The translations under genes were made by a program, and so were the position numbers. The notes under the pieces were generated by a model that worked only from the letters and a program-made list of their open reading frames with translations, was not told the DNA's origin and did not search any database. A DNA stretch of 14,396 bases from JALUZX01 sp964561605 (lineage in GTDB: Bacteria > Planctomycetota > UBA1135 > JALUZX01), in NCBI GenBank assembly GCA_964561605.1, contig CAZLQD010000038.1:1-14396 (forward strand), in the 5' to 3' direction. Numbering within the stretch: the first letter of the stretch is position 1; each line of letters starts with the position of its first letter. Shown here piece after piece: positions 1-7,889 of this stretch.

Positions 1-21
1 TCCATCCTTGAAGGGATCATT

Positions 22-37
22 TTGTAATTCCTTACAA
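22..37. promoter_or_regulatory. AT-rich 6-4-6 inverted repeat, possible operator
   Basis: TTGTAA, four bases (TTCC), then TTACAA form a perfect dyad within the only AT-rich stretch of this region. The size and symmetry suit a binding site for a dimeric helix-turn-helix regulator. No promoter elements can be placed securely around it, and the gene it would control may lie outside the window. Such a short repeat could also arise by chance. Confidence 0.25.
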
Positions 38-345
38 CCCCCTAGCATCATGGGTTTCATTCTTCTCGATTCCCGGGCGGATTCGGGGGCCTGGAAGGGG
101 TTTCTCTCCATGCCGGGTCCGCGGCCGGTTTGGTCCGGAAATCCTACCGCGGCGTTCGTTCCTTTACGGACGGGCCATGTCCTTTCGGCCGATCTCCCCC
201 TGGTGGGTTTCCACCGGCGGGCGGTTCCCCCCGAGGTCGGGAATATCACGGACCTCTGGGCCGCCACTTCCGCCGGCCTGGGCTGACAAGAGAATGTTGC
301 GGTCGGCCCCGGCCTTCTGGCCACCCTTCCTCCTGGTGGTGGGCT

Positions 346-420
346 CCGGTCCCCCCGTTCCAGGACCGGGGCCTCTCTTCAAAGGCTCCTCCCTGTGCTC
401 ATGGTGGAGCCTGTTCCACC
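346..420. terminator. Hairpin pair downstream of the symporter gene (weak terminator candidate)
   Basis: CCGGTCC at 346-352 pairs with GGACCGG at 363-369, and GGTGGA at 403-408 pairs with TCCACC at 415-420 around a 6-base loop. Both lie 44-118 bases past the symporter stop in its direction of transcription. Neither is followed by a T-run on either strand, so if transcription ends here it would be by a non-canonical or Rho-dependent route. Structured 3' DNA is visible; terminator function is inference. Confidence 0.25.
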
Positions 421-463
421 TTCCCGGCCCTCCTCCCGTGGGAGGATTCCTTCACGGCTGGGC

Positions 464-2506
464 CTACCTTGCGAAGACCAGGGGGCTGAAGAGGACGTAG
501 AGGGCCAGGGTGGCGGCGATGACGAAAAGACCGGCGACGAGGGCCCCCCGGGAGGACTGGAGGGCGATGGTCCCCTTCTTCTCGAATTCCACGGGCTCCG
601 CCAGGGGCCTGGCCAAGGTGATGGCCGTCATTACGGCGAGACAAATCCCGAAGCAAACGGCCATCCGGTTGAGGAAGTTCAGGGAAGGCCAGAGGAGCAT
701 GAGAGCCCCGTAGGAGACGATGTTGGTGAGGAGCCCCGCCACGCCGGCCGAGCCGGGCCCGCGGCGCACCAGGAGGCCGAAGACGAAGACCGCCAGGATG
801 CCCGGCGAGATGAATCCCTGGCTCGCCTGGATGATGGTGAAGATGCTGTTGCTGATTTTGGGATTTCCAAGGAGAGGGGAGAGGAAGATCGCCACGGCCG
901 TGAAGATCACCACGCAGATCCGGCCGAGGAAGACGATCCGTTCCTGGGGAGCCCTGGGATCCAGGTACCTCTGGTAGATGTCGATGGAGAAGATCGTGGA
1001 TGCGGCGTTGAGCATGGCCGCCAGGGAGCTCACAACCGCGCCGAGCAGGGCCGCCAGTACGAAGCCCACGATGCCCGTGTTCTGGGGAAGGACGTTGGCC
1101 AAAAGCTGGCCCATGGCCGTGTCGTACTTGTAGGCGATGGGTTTCTCCACCGAGACCGAAGCACCGGCCCCGCGGGCGGCCTTCTCCACGGCCGCGTTGT
1201 AGGAGTCGATCTCGGCGGCCAGGGCGGGATAGACATGCTTCCAGGCCTTGTCCGCCGACTTGAAGACGGTGAACTTCCCGGGCTTGCTCGCGTCGAAGTC
1301 CGCCTCCAGCATGGGGATGACCCTGGGACTGCGGGTCTTGAGCTCCTTCAACTTCTCCAGGTCCTTCTTGTCCTTGAACAAGGCCAGGAGGAGGCCCTTC
1401 CCGTTCCAGGCGGCGATCTCCCCGGGCTTGGGGGAGCGGACCACCTGGACCAGCGAGGTCTTCGGGTTGGCCTGGGCGTATTTGGCGATCACCTTGGCGT
1501 TGTCGCCGGCGCTGTCCAGGCGCATCTCCTTGGCGAAGAGATTGAAGGCGATGATGCCCGGAATGACGATTGCGAAGGGGACGATGAGCTTCATGAAGGC
1601 GGCGAAGACGATACCCTTCTGTCCTTCGGCGAGGGAGGCCGAGCCCAGGGTCCGCTGGGTGATGTACTGGTTGAGGCCCCAGTAGTAGAAGTTCGGGATC
1701 CAGAGCCCGAGAAGGAGTGCCGTCCAGGGAAGGATCGGATCGGAAGCGGGAAGGAACATGTTCAGCCTGGTCCGGTTCAGGTCCCAGAACCGCTCCAGGG
1801 CACCGGCGTCGGGCGATAGGTGCTGGATGGCCACGGCGCCCGTGACGGGATCCAGGATCTTGGCCGCCTCCGTGGCGAGCCCAAGTTTCTGGAATGCGAA
1901 ATAGAGGATCACCACCCCGCCCAGGATCAGCGAACTCCCCTGGATGAGGTCCGCCCAGGCGCAGGCCTTGAGGCCGCCGGCGGCCACGTAGACCATGGCG
2001 ATGAGGCCGATGGCCAGGGATCCCGAGGCCAGGCTCACGTGGTAGCCCATCCGGGCCGCCACGGTCTGGATGGTGAGGGCCCCGGAATAGGTGACCGATC
2101 CCATCAGTAGGAGGTAGATGAAGATCGTGGCCCCCGCCATGATCGTCCGGGATTCCTTGTTGTAACGGTATTCCAGGAATTCCGGCATGGTGTAGATGCC
2201 GGCCCGAAGGAAATAGGGGAGGAAAGCGAAGGCCACGACCACCAGGGTGATGGCCGCCATCCACTCGTAGCTCGCGATGGCCAGGCCCACGTGGCTCGCC
2301 GCGTTGCCGCTCATCCCCACGAACTGCTCGGTGGAGATGTTGGCGGCGATCAGCGAGAACCCGATGAGCCACCACTTGAGGCCCCTTCCCGCCAGGAAGT
2401 AGCCGTCGGAGTCCTTCTTCTCCTCCCGGCTCTTCCAGAGGCCGATGCTCACCACACTGACCACGAAGGCCAGGAACACCAGGATGTCCCAAGTGCCGAT
2501 GTACAT
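464..2506 (-). CDS. Sodium/solute symporter, SSS family (vSGLT-like), with long soluble insertion
   Basis: The 680-residue protein is an inner-membrane Na+-coupled symporter, most likely for a sugar. The N-terminal half closely matches the Vibrio Na+/galactose transporter as I recall it: AANISTEQFVGMSG (residues 54-67), GLAIASYEW (74-82), GIYTMPEF (103-110), YYWGLNQYITQRTL (274-287) and GIVFAAFMKLIVP (298-310). SSLAAMLNAASTIFSIDIY (493-511) is the family's TM8 region, with the Na2-site serine pair. Candidate sugar contacts are Q61, E81, N272, K306 and Q560. About 14 hydrophobic segments are present. The family is usually 500-550 residues; the extra length is mainly a charged, lysine-rich stretch at about residues 330-460. 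The ATG at 2506 is preceded by AGGAG with 8-base spacing. The gene is monocistronic as far as seen and divergent from the helicase gene. The exact substrate is not determinable. Confidence 0.93.
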   Translation of the reverse strand: MYIGTWDILVFLAFVVSVVSIGLWKSREEKKDSDGYFLAGRGLKWWLIGFSLIAANISTEQFVGMSGNAASHVGLAIASYEWMAAITLVVVAFAFLPYFLRAGIYTMPEFLEYRYNKESRTIMAGATIFIYLLLMGSVTYSGALTIQTVAARMGYHVSLASGSLAIGLIAMVYVAAGGLKACAWADLIQGSSLILGGVVILYFAFQKLGLATEAAKILDPVTGAVAIQHLSPDAGALERFWDLNRTRLNMFLPASDPILPWTALLLGLWIPNFYYWGLNQYITQRTLGSASLAEGQKGIVFAAFMKLIVPFAIVIPGIIAFNLFAKEMRLDSAGDNAKVIAKYAQANPKTSLVQVVRSPKPGEIAAWNGKGLLLALFKDKKDLEKLKELKTRSPRVIPMLEADFDASKPGKFTVFKSADKAWKHVYPALAAEIDSYNAAVEKAARGAGASVSVEKPIAYKYDTAMGQLLANVLPQNTGIVGFVLAALLGAVVSSLAAMLNAASTIFSIDIYQRYLDPRAPQERIVFLGRICVVIFTAVAIFLSPLLGNPKISNSIFTIIQASQGFISPGILAVFVFGLLVRRGPGSAGVAGLLTNIVSYGALMLLWPSLNFLNRMAVCFGICLAVMTAITLARPLAEPVEFEKKGTIALQSSRGALVAGLFVIAATLALYVLFSPLVFAR

Positions 2507-2578
2507 GGAGGTCGCTCCTGTTTCTCCAGGGGGAGGCCTGCGGACCGGGGCTTTCGGGGAAACGCTCCGAAGCGCAGG

Positions 2579-2584
2579 ATTCTA
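2579..2584 (-). promoter_or_regulatory. Possible -10 element of the symporter promoter
   Basis: On the minus strand this reads TAGAAT, five of six matches to the bacterial -10 consensus, 72 bases before the symporter ATG. About 18 bases further upstream is TTGCTT, which shares only the TTG of the -35 consensus. In such GC-rich DNA an AT-rich hexamer in the right place is suggestive only. Confidence 0.25.
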
Positions 2585-2763
2585 ACGGCCCGGGGAAAGG
2601 GAAAGCAAAGAAAGGGAAACGGCAGGGGCGGCCTTTTCCCTCCCCCGCACCCTTTCTCCAAAAGGGCCCCAAAAAGGCCTCCCGGCCCCTCTCTCCCGGA
2701 CGGGCCTGGAGGCCCGCCGGGCCTCCCCCGCCTTGCCCTTCCACCCTTTTCCCCCAAGATATC

Positions 2764-2793
2764 CGGGTTTCTCCCCGTAAGAGGAGAAACCCG
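2764..2793. promoter_or_regulatory. Perfect 11-bp inverted repeat upstream of the helicase gene
   Basis: CGGGTTTCTCC (2764-2774) and GGAGAAACCCG (2783-2793) are exact reverse complements separated by eight bases (2775-2782). The element ends 52 bases before the helicase start. As RNA it would form a stable hairpin in the leader; as DNA it would be a large operator for a dimeric regulator. No T-tract follows on either strand, arguing against an intrinsic terminator. It does not resemble the SOS box I know from Proteobacteria. Its position favours control of the helicase, though the divergent symporter is also within reach. Confidence 0.5.
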
Positions 2794-2832
2794 TGCGCCT
2801 CCCGTCCCGACGGAAGGACGGGGGAAGGCCCC

Positions 2833-2841
2833 AAAGGGAGG
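2833..2841 (+). promoter_or_regulatory. Ribosome binding site deciding the helicase TTG start
   Basis: AAAGGGAGG ends four bases before TTG at 2846, which begins the sequence EIPEPSTLL just ahead of the conserved helicase Q-motif. There is no in-frame ATG between 2291 and 2939, and starting at 2939 would remove the Q-motif (RPQQKEM). The spacing is slightly short, so the start is probable but not certain. Confidence 0.5.
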
Positions 2842-2845
2842 CATC

Positions 2846-4837
2846 TTGGAGATCCCCGAACCTTCTACCCTGCTCACTCCGGGCGGGCCCGTGGCCCGGC
2901 GGCTGGAGCGCTACGAGGAGCGCCCCCAACAAAAGGAGATGCTCGCCGCCGTGGCCCAGGCCCTGGCCGAAGGCCGCCACCTCCTGGTGGAGGCCGGCAC
3001 GGGGGTGGGCAAGTCCTTCGGCTACCTGATCCCCGCCCTGGGCCACGCCTACCATTCAGGTGAGAAGGTGGTGGTCTCCACCAGGACCATCGCTCTCCAG
3101 GACCAACTGGAGATGAAGGACCTCCCCCTCCTTTCGGCGGTCCTCCCCTACGAGATCACCGCCGTGGTGGCAAAGGGCCGGAACAACTACCTTTGCCGCC
3201 GCCGCCTGGAGCGGGCCTTCCTCAAGGGAAAGAGCCTCTTCGAAGACCCCGAGGCGATCTCCTACTTGAAGGAACTGAGAAGCTGGGCCGAGGAGACCGC
3301 CGACGGATCCCGCTCCGACCTGGTCAACCCTCCTCCCCACCAGGTCTGGGAAGAGGTCATGGCCGAATCGGGCAACTGCGCCCAGAGGAAGTGCCCCTTC
3401 TACGAGCAGTGCTTCTACCAGAGGGCCCGGAGCCGGATGGAATCCGCCCGGGTCCTGGTGGTCAACCACGCCCTCTATTTTTCCGACCTGGCCCTCAGGA
3501 TCTCCGGGGCCGTCTATCTCCCCCAGCACTCGGTGGTGATCTTCGACGAGGCCCACACCGTGGAGAAGGTGGCCACCAAACAACTGGGCCTGGAACTCGG
3601 CCCGGGCTCGGTGGAGCACCTCCTTTCCCGCCTCCTCTCGGAGCGCACCGGGAAGGGGGTCCTGGCCGACCTGGCCCACTCCCTCTCCAAGGAGGCCGTC
3701 GCCGTGGCCCGGCAGGCCTCGCGGGACTTCTTCAAGGAAGTCCGCAAGTGGATGGAAGCCCACGATCCCGGCGGTTCGGGAAAGCTCCTGGGCGACGCGC
3801 CCTTCGTGCCCAACACCCTGACGGGTCCCCTCTCCATCCTTTCCGACGCCCTGGCGCAAGCAGCCGAGACGGAAGGCCTCAGCCAGGACGACAAGATGGA
3901 ACTCAACCGCTACTCCGTCCGGGCCGGCGCCCTTGCCAGGGCCGCCTCGATCCTCCTGGACGAAAGACCCGAAGACCAGGTGATCTGGGTGGAAGGCAGG
4001 GGCAAGCGTCTCAAGATCGTCGCCTCCCCCCTGGAGGTGGGGAAGATCCTGGAGAAGCACCTCTACCCCAATTTACGCACATGCGTCTTCACATCCGCCA
4101 CCCTCTCGGCCGGGAGGAAGAAGGGTTTCGCCTACATCCGGCGCAACCTCGGCCTCCCCGATCCCAGGGAACTCCAGCTCGGGAGCCCCTTTCCCTTCCG
4201 CGAGAACGTGGAGATCCACGTCCACCTGGACATGCCGGATCCCACGGAAGGGGAGAAGTGGGAGAAGGCCGTCATGGAGAGGGTCCGCCGGGAGGTCCTG
4301 GCCGAGCGGGGCCGTGCCCTGGTGCTCTTCACGAGCTGGAGGCTCGTGGAGAAGGCCCGCGGCCTGGCCCGGGAACTGGCCGAGGAAGGAATCCCCTGCA
4401 TCTTCCAGGGCGAAGGGGCGGTCCAGCGCCTGGTGGACCGCAAACGCCGTTGCGAGGAGGCCGTCCTCTTCGGCACGGAAAGCCTCTGGGAAGGCATCGA
4501 CATCCCCGGCGAGACCCTGACCCTGGTGATCATCCCCAGACTCCCCTTCCCCGTCCCTTCCAACCCCCTCGTCCAGGCCCGCTCCAGGGAACTCCAGAGG
4601 GCGGGAAAGAGCCCTTTCTGGGACTACCTCCTTCCCGAGGCCATTCTCAAGTTCAAGCAAGGCTTCGGCCGCCTGGTCCGGGCCCGGGACGACCGGGGCC
4701 GAGTGGTGATCCTGGACCGCAGGATCGCCTCCAAGCCCTACGGCAGGCTCTTCCTCCAGGCCCTCCCCCCCTGCCCTGTGGTCCTCCACAAAGGCCGGGG
4801 CGTCCAAGAGCGGATCTCCGGGCGGGAAGAGGCCTGA
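2846..4837 (+). CDS. dinG: DinG/XPD-family ATP-dependent helicase with Fe-S cluster
   Basis: The 663-residue superfamily 2 helicase is expected to unwind DNA 5' to 3' and to resolve unusual structures (D-loops, R-loops) in repair. Counting from the TTG at 2846, the motifs in order are a Q-motif YEERPQQKEM (23-32), Walker A GTGVGKS (51-57), four cysteines suited to a [4Fe-4S] cluster (C117, C178, C183, C189), a DEAH box (234-237), the LWEGIDIPGETL motif, and motif VI QGFGRLVRARDDRGRVVILD near the C-terminus. All key residues are present and the length is typical of DinG/YoaA-type proteins; there is no exonuclease domain of the Bacillus type. The downstream trkH lies 70 bases away on the same strand, but no functional link is expected. 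YoaA-like assignment is an alternative within the same family. Confidence 0.92.
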   Translation: MEIPEPSTLLTPGGPVARRLERYEERPQQKEMLAAVAQALAEGRHLLVEAGTGVGKSFGYLIPALGHAYHSGEKVVVSTRTIALQDQLEMKDLPLLSAVLPYEITAVVAKGRNNYLCRRRLERAFLKGKSLFEDPEAISYLKELRSWAEETADGSRSDLVNPPPHQVWEEVMAESGNCAQRKCPFYEQCFYQRARSRMESARVLVVNHALYFSDLALRISGAVYLPQHSVVIFDEAHTVEKVATKQLGLELGPGSVEHLLSRLLSERTGKGVLADLAHSLSKEAVAVARQASRDFFKEVRKWMEAHDPGGSGKLLGDAPFVPNTLTGPLSILSDALAQAAETEGLSQDDKMELNRYSVRAGALARAASILLDERPEDQVIWVEGRGKRLKIVASPLEVGKILEKHLYPNLRTCVFTSATLSAGRKKGFAYIRRNLGLPDPRELQLGSPFPFRENVEIHVHLDMPDPTEGEKWEKAVMERVRREVLAERGRALVLFTSWRLVEKARGLARELAEEGIPCIFQGEGAVQRLVDRKRRCEEAVLFGTESLWEGIDIPGETLTLVIIPRLPFPVPSNPLVQARSRELQRAGKSPFWDYLLPEAILKFKQGFGRLVRARDDRGRVVILDRRIASKPYGRLFLQALPPCPVVLHKGRGVQERISGREEA

Positions 4838-4863
4838 CGCCCTCTCCTCCTTCCCTTCCCTAC

Positions 4864-4882
4864 GGCCGGGGCCCCTTTTTTT
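4864..4882 (+). terminator. Possible weak terminator after the helicase gene
   Basis: A short GC-rich self-complementary stretch (GGCC at 4864-4867 and 4870-4873, overlapping the palindrome GGGGCCCC at 4868-4875) is followed directly by seven T residues (4876-4882). The T-run is the only one of this length near a gene end here and lies 39 bases past the helicase stop. The stem is very short, so termination efficiency is doubtful. Confidence 0.3.
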
Positions 4883-4907
4883 CCGAAACCTGGAACCGGG
4901 TGACTCC

Positions 4908-6422
4908 ATGCGATCCAGTTCCAGCGACCAGGCCGGCAGATCCTGCGTGCCCCACTACCTGGGCGACCTCCTGGGGGTGACGGGCCTACTCCTCCTCCTC
5001 CCGCTCCTCCTCCTGGTCTTCCCTCCCCTGGCCAGGGAGGACGTGGGAGCCTGGGTCTTCCTGGTTCCGGCCTTCCTGGCCGCCTCGGCGGGGATGCTCT
5101 TGAAGACCCTCTTTCCCCGGGGCACCCCCACCCTCAAGGAGGCCCTGGTCATCACCGGCCTGGGTTGGCTCCTCATCAGCGCCGCCGGCTCCCTCCCCTT
5201 CGTCCTCGGCCTGCACAAGGCTCCCGTGGACGCCCTCTTCGAATCGGTGAGCGGTTTCACCACCACGGGGATCACCATCTTCGAGGGCCTGGACGAAATG
5301 CCGGCCAGCATCCTCCTCTGGCGGTCCCTCATCCAGTGGCTCGGGGGACTCGGAATCCTGACATTCTTCCTCGCCGTCAGTGTCGGAGGAGGAGGCGCGG
5401 CGGCCAGCCTCTTCGGGGCGGAAGGCCACAAGGTGGAACTACCCCGGCCCGTGCCCGGGATCCACCACACCGTAAAGATCCTCTGGGGAATCTACACCCT
5501 CTTCACGGCGGCCTGCTTCCTGGCCTTCCTGGCCGGGGGAATGACCCCTTTCGACGCCCTCAACCACTGCCTCACCTGTCTCTCCACGGGGGGATTCTCC
5601 ACACACGACGAGAGCATCGCCTTCTTCGCATCCCACGGATACCGACATTCAGTATTCATTGAGTACGCCGCCTCGTTCTTCATGCTCCTCGGCGGAATGA
5701 ACTTCCTCCTGCACTACAAGGTTCTCTCGGGCGACCCGGCCGCCCTCTTCCGCGACTTCGAGGCCCGCCGGTTCTTCCTTGTCCTTGCAGGGGCGGTCCT
5801 CATCCTCACCGGAGACCACCTGCTCCACGTCTCGGGAAAGGTTCCTGTCACCCTAGAGGAGGCCCATGAGACATTCCGGGCGGCCCTCTTCCAGGCCTCC
5901 TCCCTCATCACCAGCACGGGTTACGCGACGAAAGACATCAACGCCCCCTTCTTCCCCGCCCTCTCCAGGCAGGTCTTCTTCCTGCTCATGATCGTAGGGG
6001 GTTGCGTGGGCTCCACGGCCGGAGGGATCAAGATCTTCCGTGCAGGCGTCCTGGCGAGGCTCTTCCGCTCCCGCATCTTCAAAGCGACATCCCCCCAGGG
6101 AACGGTCGCCCCGGTGGTCGTCAACGGAAAGATCCTGCCGGAGGGGGAGATCCTGCGGATCGCCGCCCTCTTCTTCGCATGGCTCCTCCTCATCGTCCTG
6201 GGCGCGGGGATCACGGCTGCCTTCTCGGACCTGGACCCCTGGCAGTCCCTGTCCGGGATGACTTCGGCCGTGGGCAACATGGGGCCTTTCTATTTTTCGG
6301 TCCACAAGATGGCCGGACTCTCCCCGGTCATCAAGCTTACATACGTATTCGGAATGCTCGCGGGAAGACTGGAAATCATCCCCGTAGCGATTCTCTTCAC
6401 GCGGGCCGCCTGGAGGAGGTAG
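4908..6422 (+). CDS. trkH: Potassium uptake channel/transporter subunit TrkH
   Basis: The 504-residue inner-membrane protein is the ion-conducting subunit of a Trk/Ktr-type K+ uptake system. The four pore loops that make the selectivity filter are all visible: SVSGFTTTG (113-121), LSTGGFSTHD (225-234), SLITSTGYATKD (332-343) and MTSAVGNMGPF (451-461), with the filter glycines G121, G228, G338 and G456. Transmembrane segments flank each loop, as expected for four M1-P-M2 repeats, and the length is normal. The ATG at 4908 has only a modest ribosome site (GGGTGA, four-base spacing). The next gene, 24 bases downstream, encodes the matching cytosolic NAD-binding regulator, so the two form an operon. 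TrkH and KtrB are related; length and partner type favour TrkH. Confidence 0.95.
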   Translation: MRSSSSDQAGRSCVPHYLGDLLGVTGLLLLLPLLLLVFPPLAREDVGAWVFLVPAFLAASAGMLLKTLFPRGTPTLKEALVITGLGWLLISAAGSLPFVLGLHKAPVDALFESVSGFTTTGITIFEGLDEMPASILLWRSLIQWLGGLGILTFFLAVSVGGGGAAASLFGAEGHKVELPRPVPGIHHTVKILWGIYTLFTAACFLAFLAGGMTPFDALNHCLTCLSTGGFSTHDESIAFFASHGYRHSVFIEYAASFFMLLGGMNFLLHYKVLSGDPAALFRDFEARRFFLVLAGAVLILTGDHLLHVSGKVPVTLEEAHETFRAALFQASSLITSTGYATKDINAPFFPALSRQVFFLLMIVGGCVGSTAGGIKIFRAGVLARLFRSRIFKATSPQGTVAPVVVNGKILPEGEILRIAALFFAWLLLIVLGAGITAAFSDLDPWQSLSGMTSAVGNMGPFYFSVHKMAGLSPVIKLTYVFGMLAGRLEIIPVAILFTRAAWRR

Positions 6423-6446
6423 GCCCTCGAGGACTTGGAGGAAACC

Positions 6447-7151
6447 ATGTACGTGATCATCGCCGGAGGCGGAATCGCCGGAAAGACCCTGGCCAAAGAG
6501 TTCGCCGACCGCCGCCACGACGTGGTGGTCATCGAAAAGGACAAATCGGCCTGCGAAGAAATCTACGCCCACACGGGAGCCGTGACCATCCACGGAAGCG
6601 CCCTGGACATCCGGACCATCCGGGAGGCCGGGGCGGAGAAGGCGGACCTGGCCGTCGGCGCCCTCTACAAGGACGTGGACAACCTGACCTTCGCCATCCT
6701 GGCCCACACATTCAAGATCCCAAAGATCATCGTAAAAATGCGGGATCCCGCCTACGAGGAGGCCTTCCGGGCCGCAGGGGTGAATACGGTCTGCAACATG
6801 ATCGAAATGCTCCGTTCCAGGATCCTGGCCGAGCTGGAGGCCCCCAACCTCCGGGTACTCGCCACTCTCAGGGACGGCGCCGCCCGCCTGGTGATGTTCC
6901 ACTTCCCGGAGAGCCTGTTCCCGGAAGGAATCCAGGTGCGGGAACTCGTGAGAAACCCGGCCTTCGGGGAAGGTTGCCTCTTCGCCGGCGTCTTCCACAC
7001 CTCCACGGGAAAGCTCGTCCTTCCCAGGGGGGACGACCGGATCCATCCGGGAGACCAGGTCTTCGCCGTCCTGGATCCGAAGGGTTACTCCCTGGTGGAC
7101 CGCTTCCTCTCGGGGACTTCCCGCCGGGCGGGAGATCCCCTCCCCGTCTGA
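6447..7151 (+). CDS. trkA: Trk potassium uptake regulator TrkA, single RCK unit
   Basis: The 234-residue cytoplasmic protein should form the ring under TrkH and gate it through bound nucleotide. The N-terminal Rossmann domain (TrkA-N) has the glycine motif GGGIAG at residues 7-12 and an acidic residue at the end of the second strand (VVVIEKD, E30), favouring NAD(H). The region GALYKDVDNLTFAILAH (71-87) is typical of RCK domains. A TrkA-C domain follows from about residue 140 (about 150-225), including GDDRIHPGDQVFAVL. Enterobacterial TrkA is a tandem of two such units (about 460 residues); this is one unit, so an octamer is expected, as in KtrA. The ATG at 6447 has GGAGG with five-base spacing; an in-frame TTG at 6435 lacks one. 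It is co-transcribed with trkH and converges on the glycosyltransferase with a 3-bp gap. Confidence 0.93.
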   Translation: MYVIIAGGGIAGKTLAKEFADRRHDVVVIEKDKSACEEIYAHTGAVTIHGSALDIRTIREAGAEKADLAVGALYKDVDNLTFAILAHTFKIPKIIVKMRDPAYEEAFRAAGVNTVCNMIEMLRSRILAELEAPNLRVLATLRDGAARLVMFHFPESLFPEGIQVRELVRNPAFGEGCLFAGVFHTSTGKLVLPRGDDRIHPGDQVFAVLDPKGYSLVDRFLSGTSRRAGDPLPV

Positions 7152-7154
7152 AGA

Positions 7155-7889
7155 TCAGGGAGCCCCTTCCATCCGTGGCTCTTCTTCGGGTGAGGGCCAG
7201 GGCGGAGGGGTGTCCACGACCCGGTGGGGCCTGTCTTCGTAGAGGTAGACCCGCCTCAATCCCGCCGAGGGGTCCAGGGACTCGAAGAACTCCACCTTCT
7301 TCTCCCGGGCCTCCCTGTCGTGGAGGTAGAAATCGTAGTGGAAGATGTGCAGCCCCCTGGGTTTGGCCATGAAGAGTTTCTTCCTGATCCCCCCGAAGGG
7401 GACTCCCGGCCCGGCAGGATCCTGGAAGGTCTGGTGGACAGGAGAGGACTCCATGTAGCGGAGCCTCGTGGGGAGACGGAGCATCCGGAACTGGAAATCC
7501 GGGTATAGAGATTTCCCCTCGACGTGCCTGTGGGGGTCGAGGGAAACAAGGTTGTACCTGGGAAACTTGTAGTATCGGACCCGGAAGGAACGCATTAGCC
7601 CGGGCAGGGCGGCCTTGAGGTCCGGGGAGAGCCGCTCGTCGCAATCCAGGATCAGGGCCCAATCCCCTCGTGCAAGGTCCAGGGCCTTGTTCTTCTGGCG
7701 CGTGATCGAGCCCCGCCAGGGCTCCAGGTGGTAACGGACCAGGGGATGACTCCGGGCGATCTCCTCCGTCCCGTCCGAGCTTCCTCCGTCCACCAGGACG
7801 ATCTCCCAGGCCACGTCCTCGACGTTCCGGAAAAGCGAGGGGAGGAGGGGCCCGTGGTTCCGGGCCACCACGCAGACCGAGAGTCTCAT
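7155..7889 (-). CDS. Family 2 glycosyltransferase, WaaE/KdtX-like
   Basis: The 244-residue GT-A fold transferase probably adds a sugar to a cell-surface glycan such as lipooligosaccharide core. The start MRLSVCVVARN gives the first strand of the nucleotide-sugar domain. VLVDGGSSDGTEEIA follows, and RQKNKALDLARGDWALILDCDERLSPDL carries the DxD-type metal site (DCDE). The arrangement of QKN, ALDLARGDW and DERLSP is characteristic of the small WaaE-like group. No transmembrane segment is evident. The frame is open for 54 codons upstream, but the ATG at 7889 forms an ATGA overlap with the preceding transporter stop and begins exactly at the domain, so I chose it. Translational coupling to the transporter is likely. 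Donor and acceptor sugars cannot be read from the sequence. Confidence 0.87.
   Translation of the reverse strand: MRLSVCVVARNHGPLLPSLFRNVEDVAWEIVLVDGGSSDGTEEIARSHPLVRYHLEPWRGSITRQKNKALDLARGDWALILDCDERLSPDLKAALPGLMRSFRVRYYKFPRYNLVSLDPHRHVEGKSLYPDFQFRMLRLPTRLRYMESSPVHQTFQDPAGPGVPFGGIRKKLFMAKPRGLHIFHYDFYLHDREAREKKVEFFESLDPSAGLRRVYLYEDRPHRVVDTPPPWPSPEEEPRMEGAP

Larger units (their letters stand above)
1..463. other. Left-edge non-coding region, no convincing gene
   Basis: No open frame here has a recognisable domain, a credible ribosome site and plausible composition together; the frames present overlap one another and look like products of high GC. The first 60 bases are AT-richer than the rest of the window and contain a 6-4-6 palindrome (22-37). 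Nearer the symporter stop there are three GC-rich hairpins (346-369, 403-420 and about 430-443) but no T-tract, so no classical intrinsic terminator can be called. It probably holds the 3' untranslated region of the symporter and regulatory DNA of a gene beyond the left edge. Confidence 0.55.
2507..2845. other. Divergent intergenic region between symporter and helicase genes
   Basis: This 339-base stretch has no supported gene. Near the symporter it carries its ribosome site and a possible -10 element (2579-2584, minus strand). The middle is purine/pyrimidine-skewed and very GC-rich, with overlapping alternative hairpins at 2702-2725. A strong 11-bp-arm inverted repeat sits at 2764-2793, followed by the helicase ribosome site. 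The helicase reading frame stays open back to 2291, but without recognisable protein similarity or any in-frame ATG between 2291 and the conserved domain, so I treat it as non-coding. Confidence 0.6.

Noticed and set aside
395..1819. 474-residue frame opposite the symporter, and the 811-residue frame in another minus-strand phase (399-2834)
   Set aside because: Both are shadows of the symporter gene in high-GC DNA; the products are rich in G, P, R and D/E and lack any domain, while the 464-2506 frame matches vSGLT throughout.
2291..2845. N-terminal extension of the helicase frame
   Set aside because: The upstream part runs antisense through the symporter start, is proline/glycine-rich and unlike any helicase; the TTG at 2846 with its ribosome site explains the start.
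3193..4980. 595-residue frame overlapping the helicase gene, and opposite-strand frames at 3056-4060 and 4073-4909
   Set aside because: They lie in other phases of the helicase gene, with arginine/proline/glycine-rich products and no domain.
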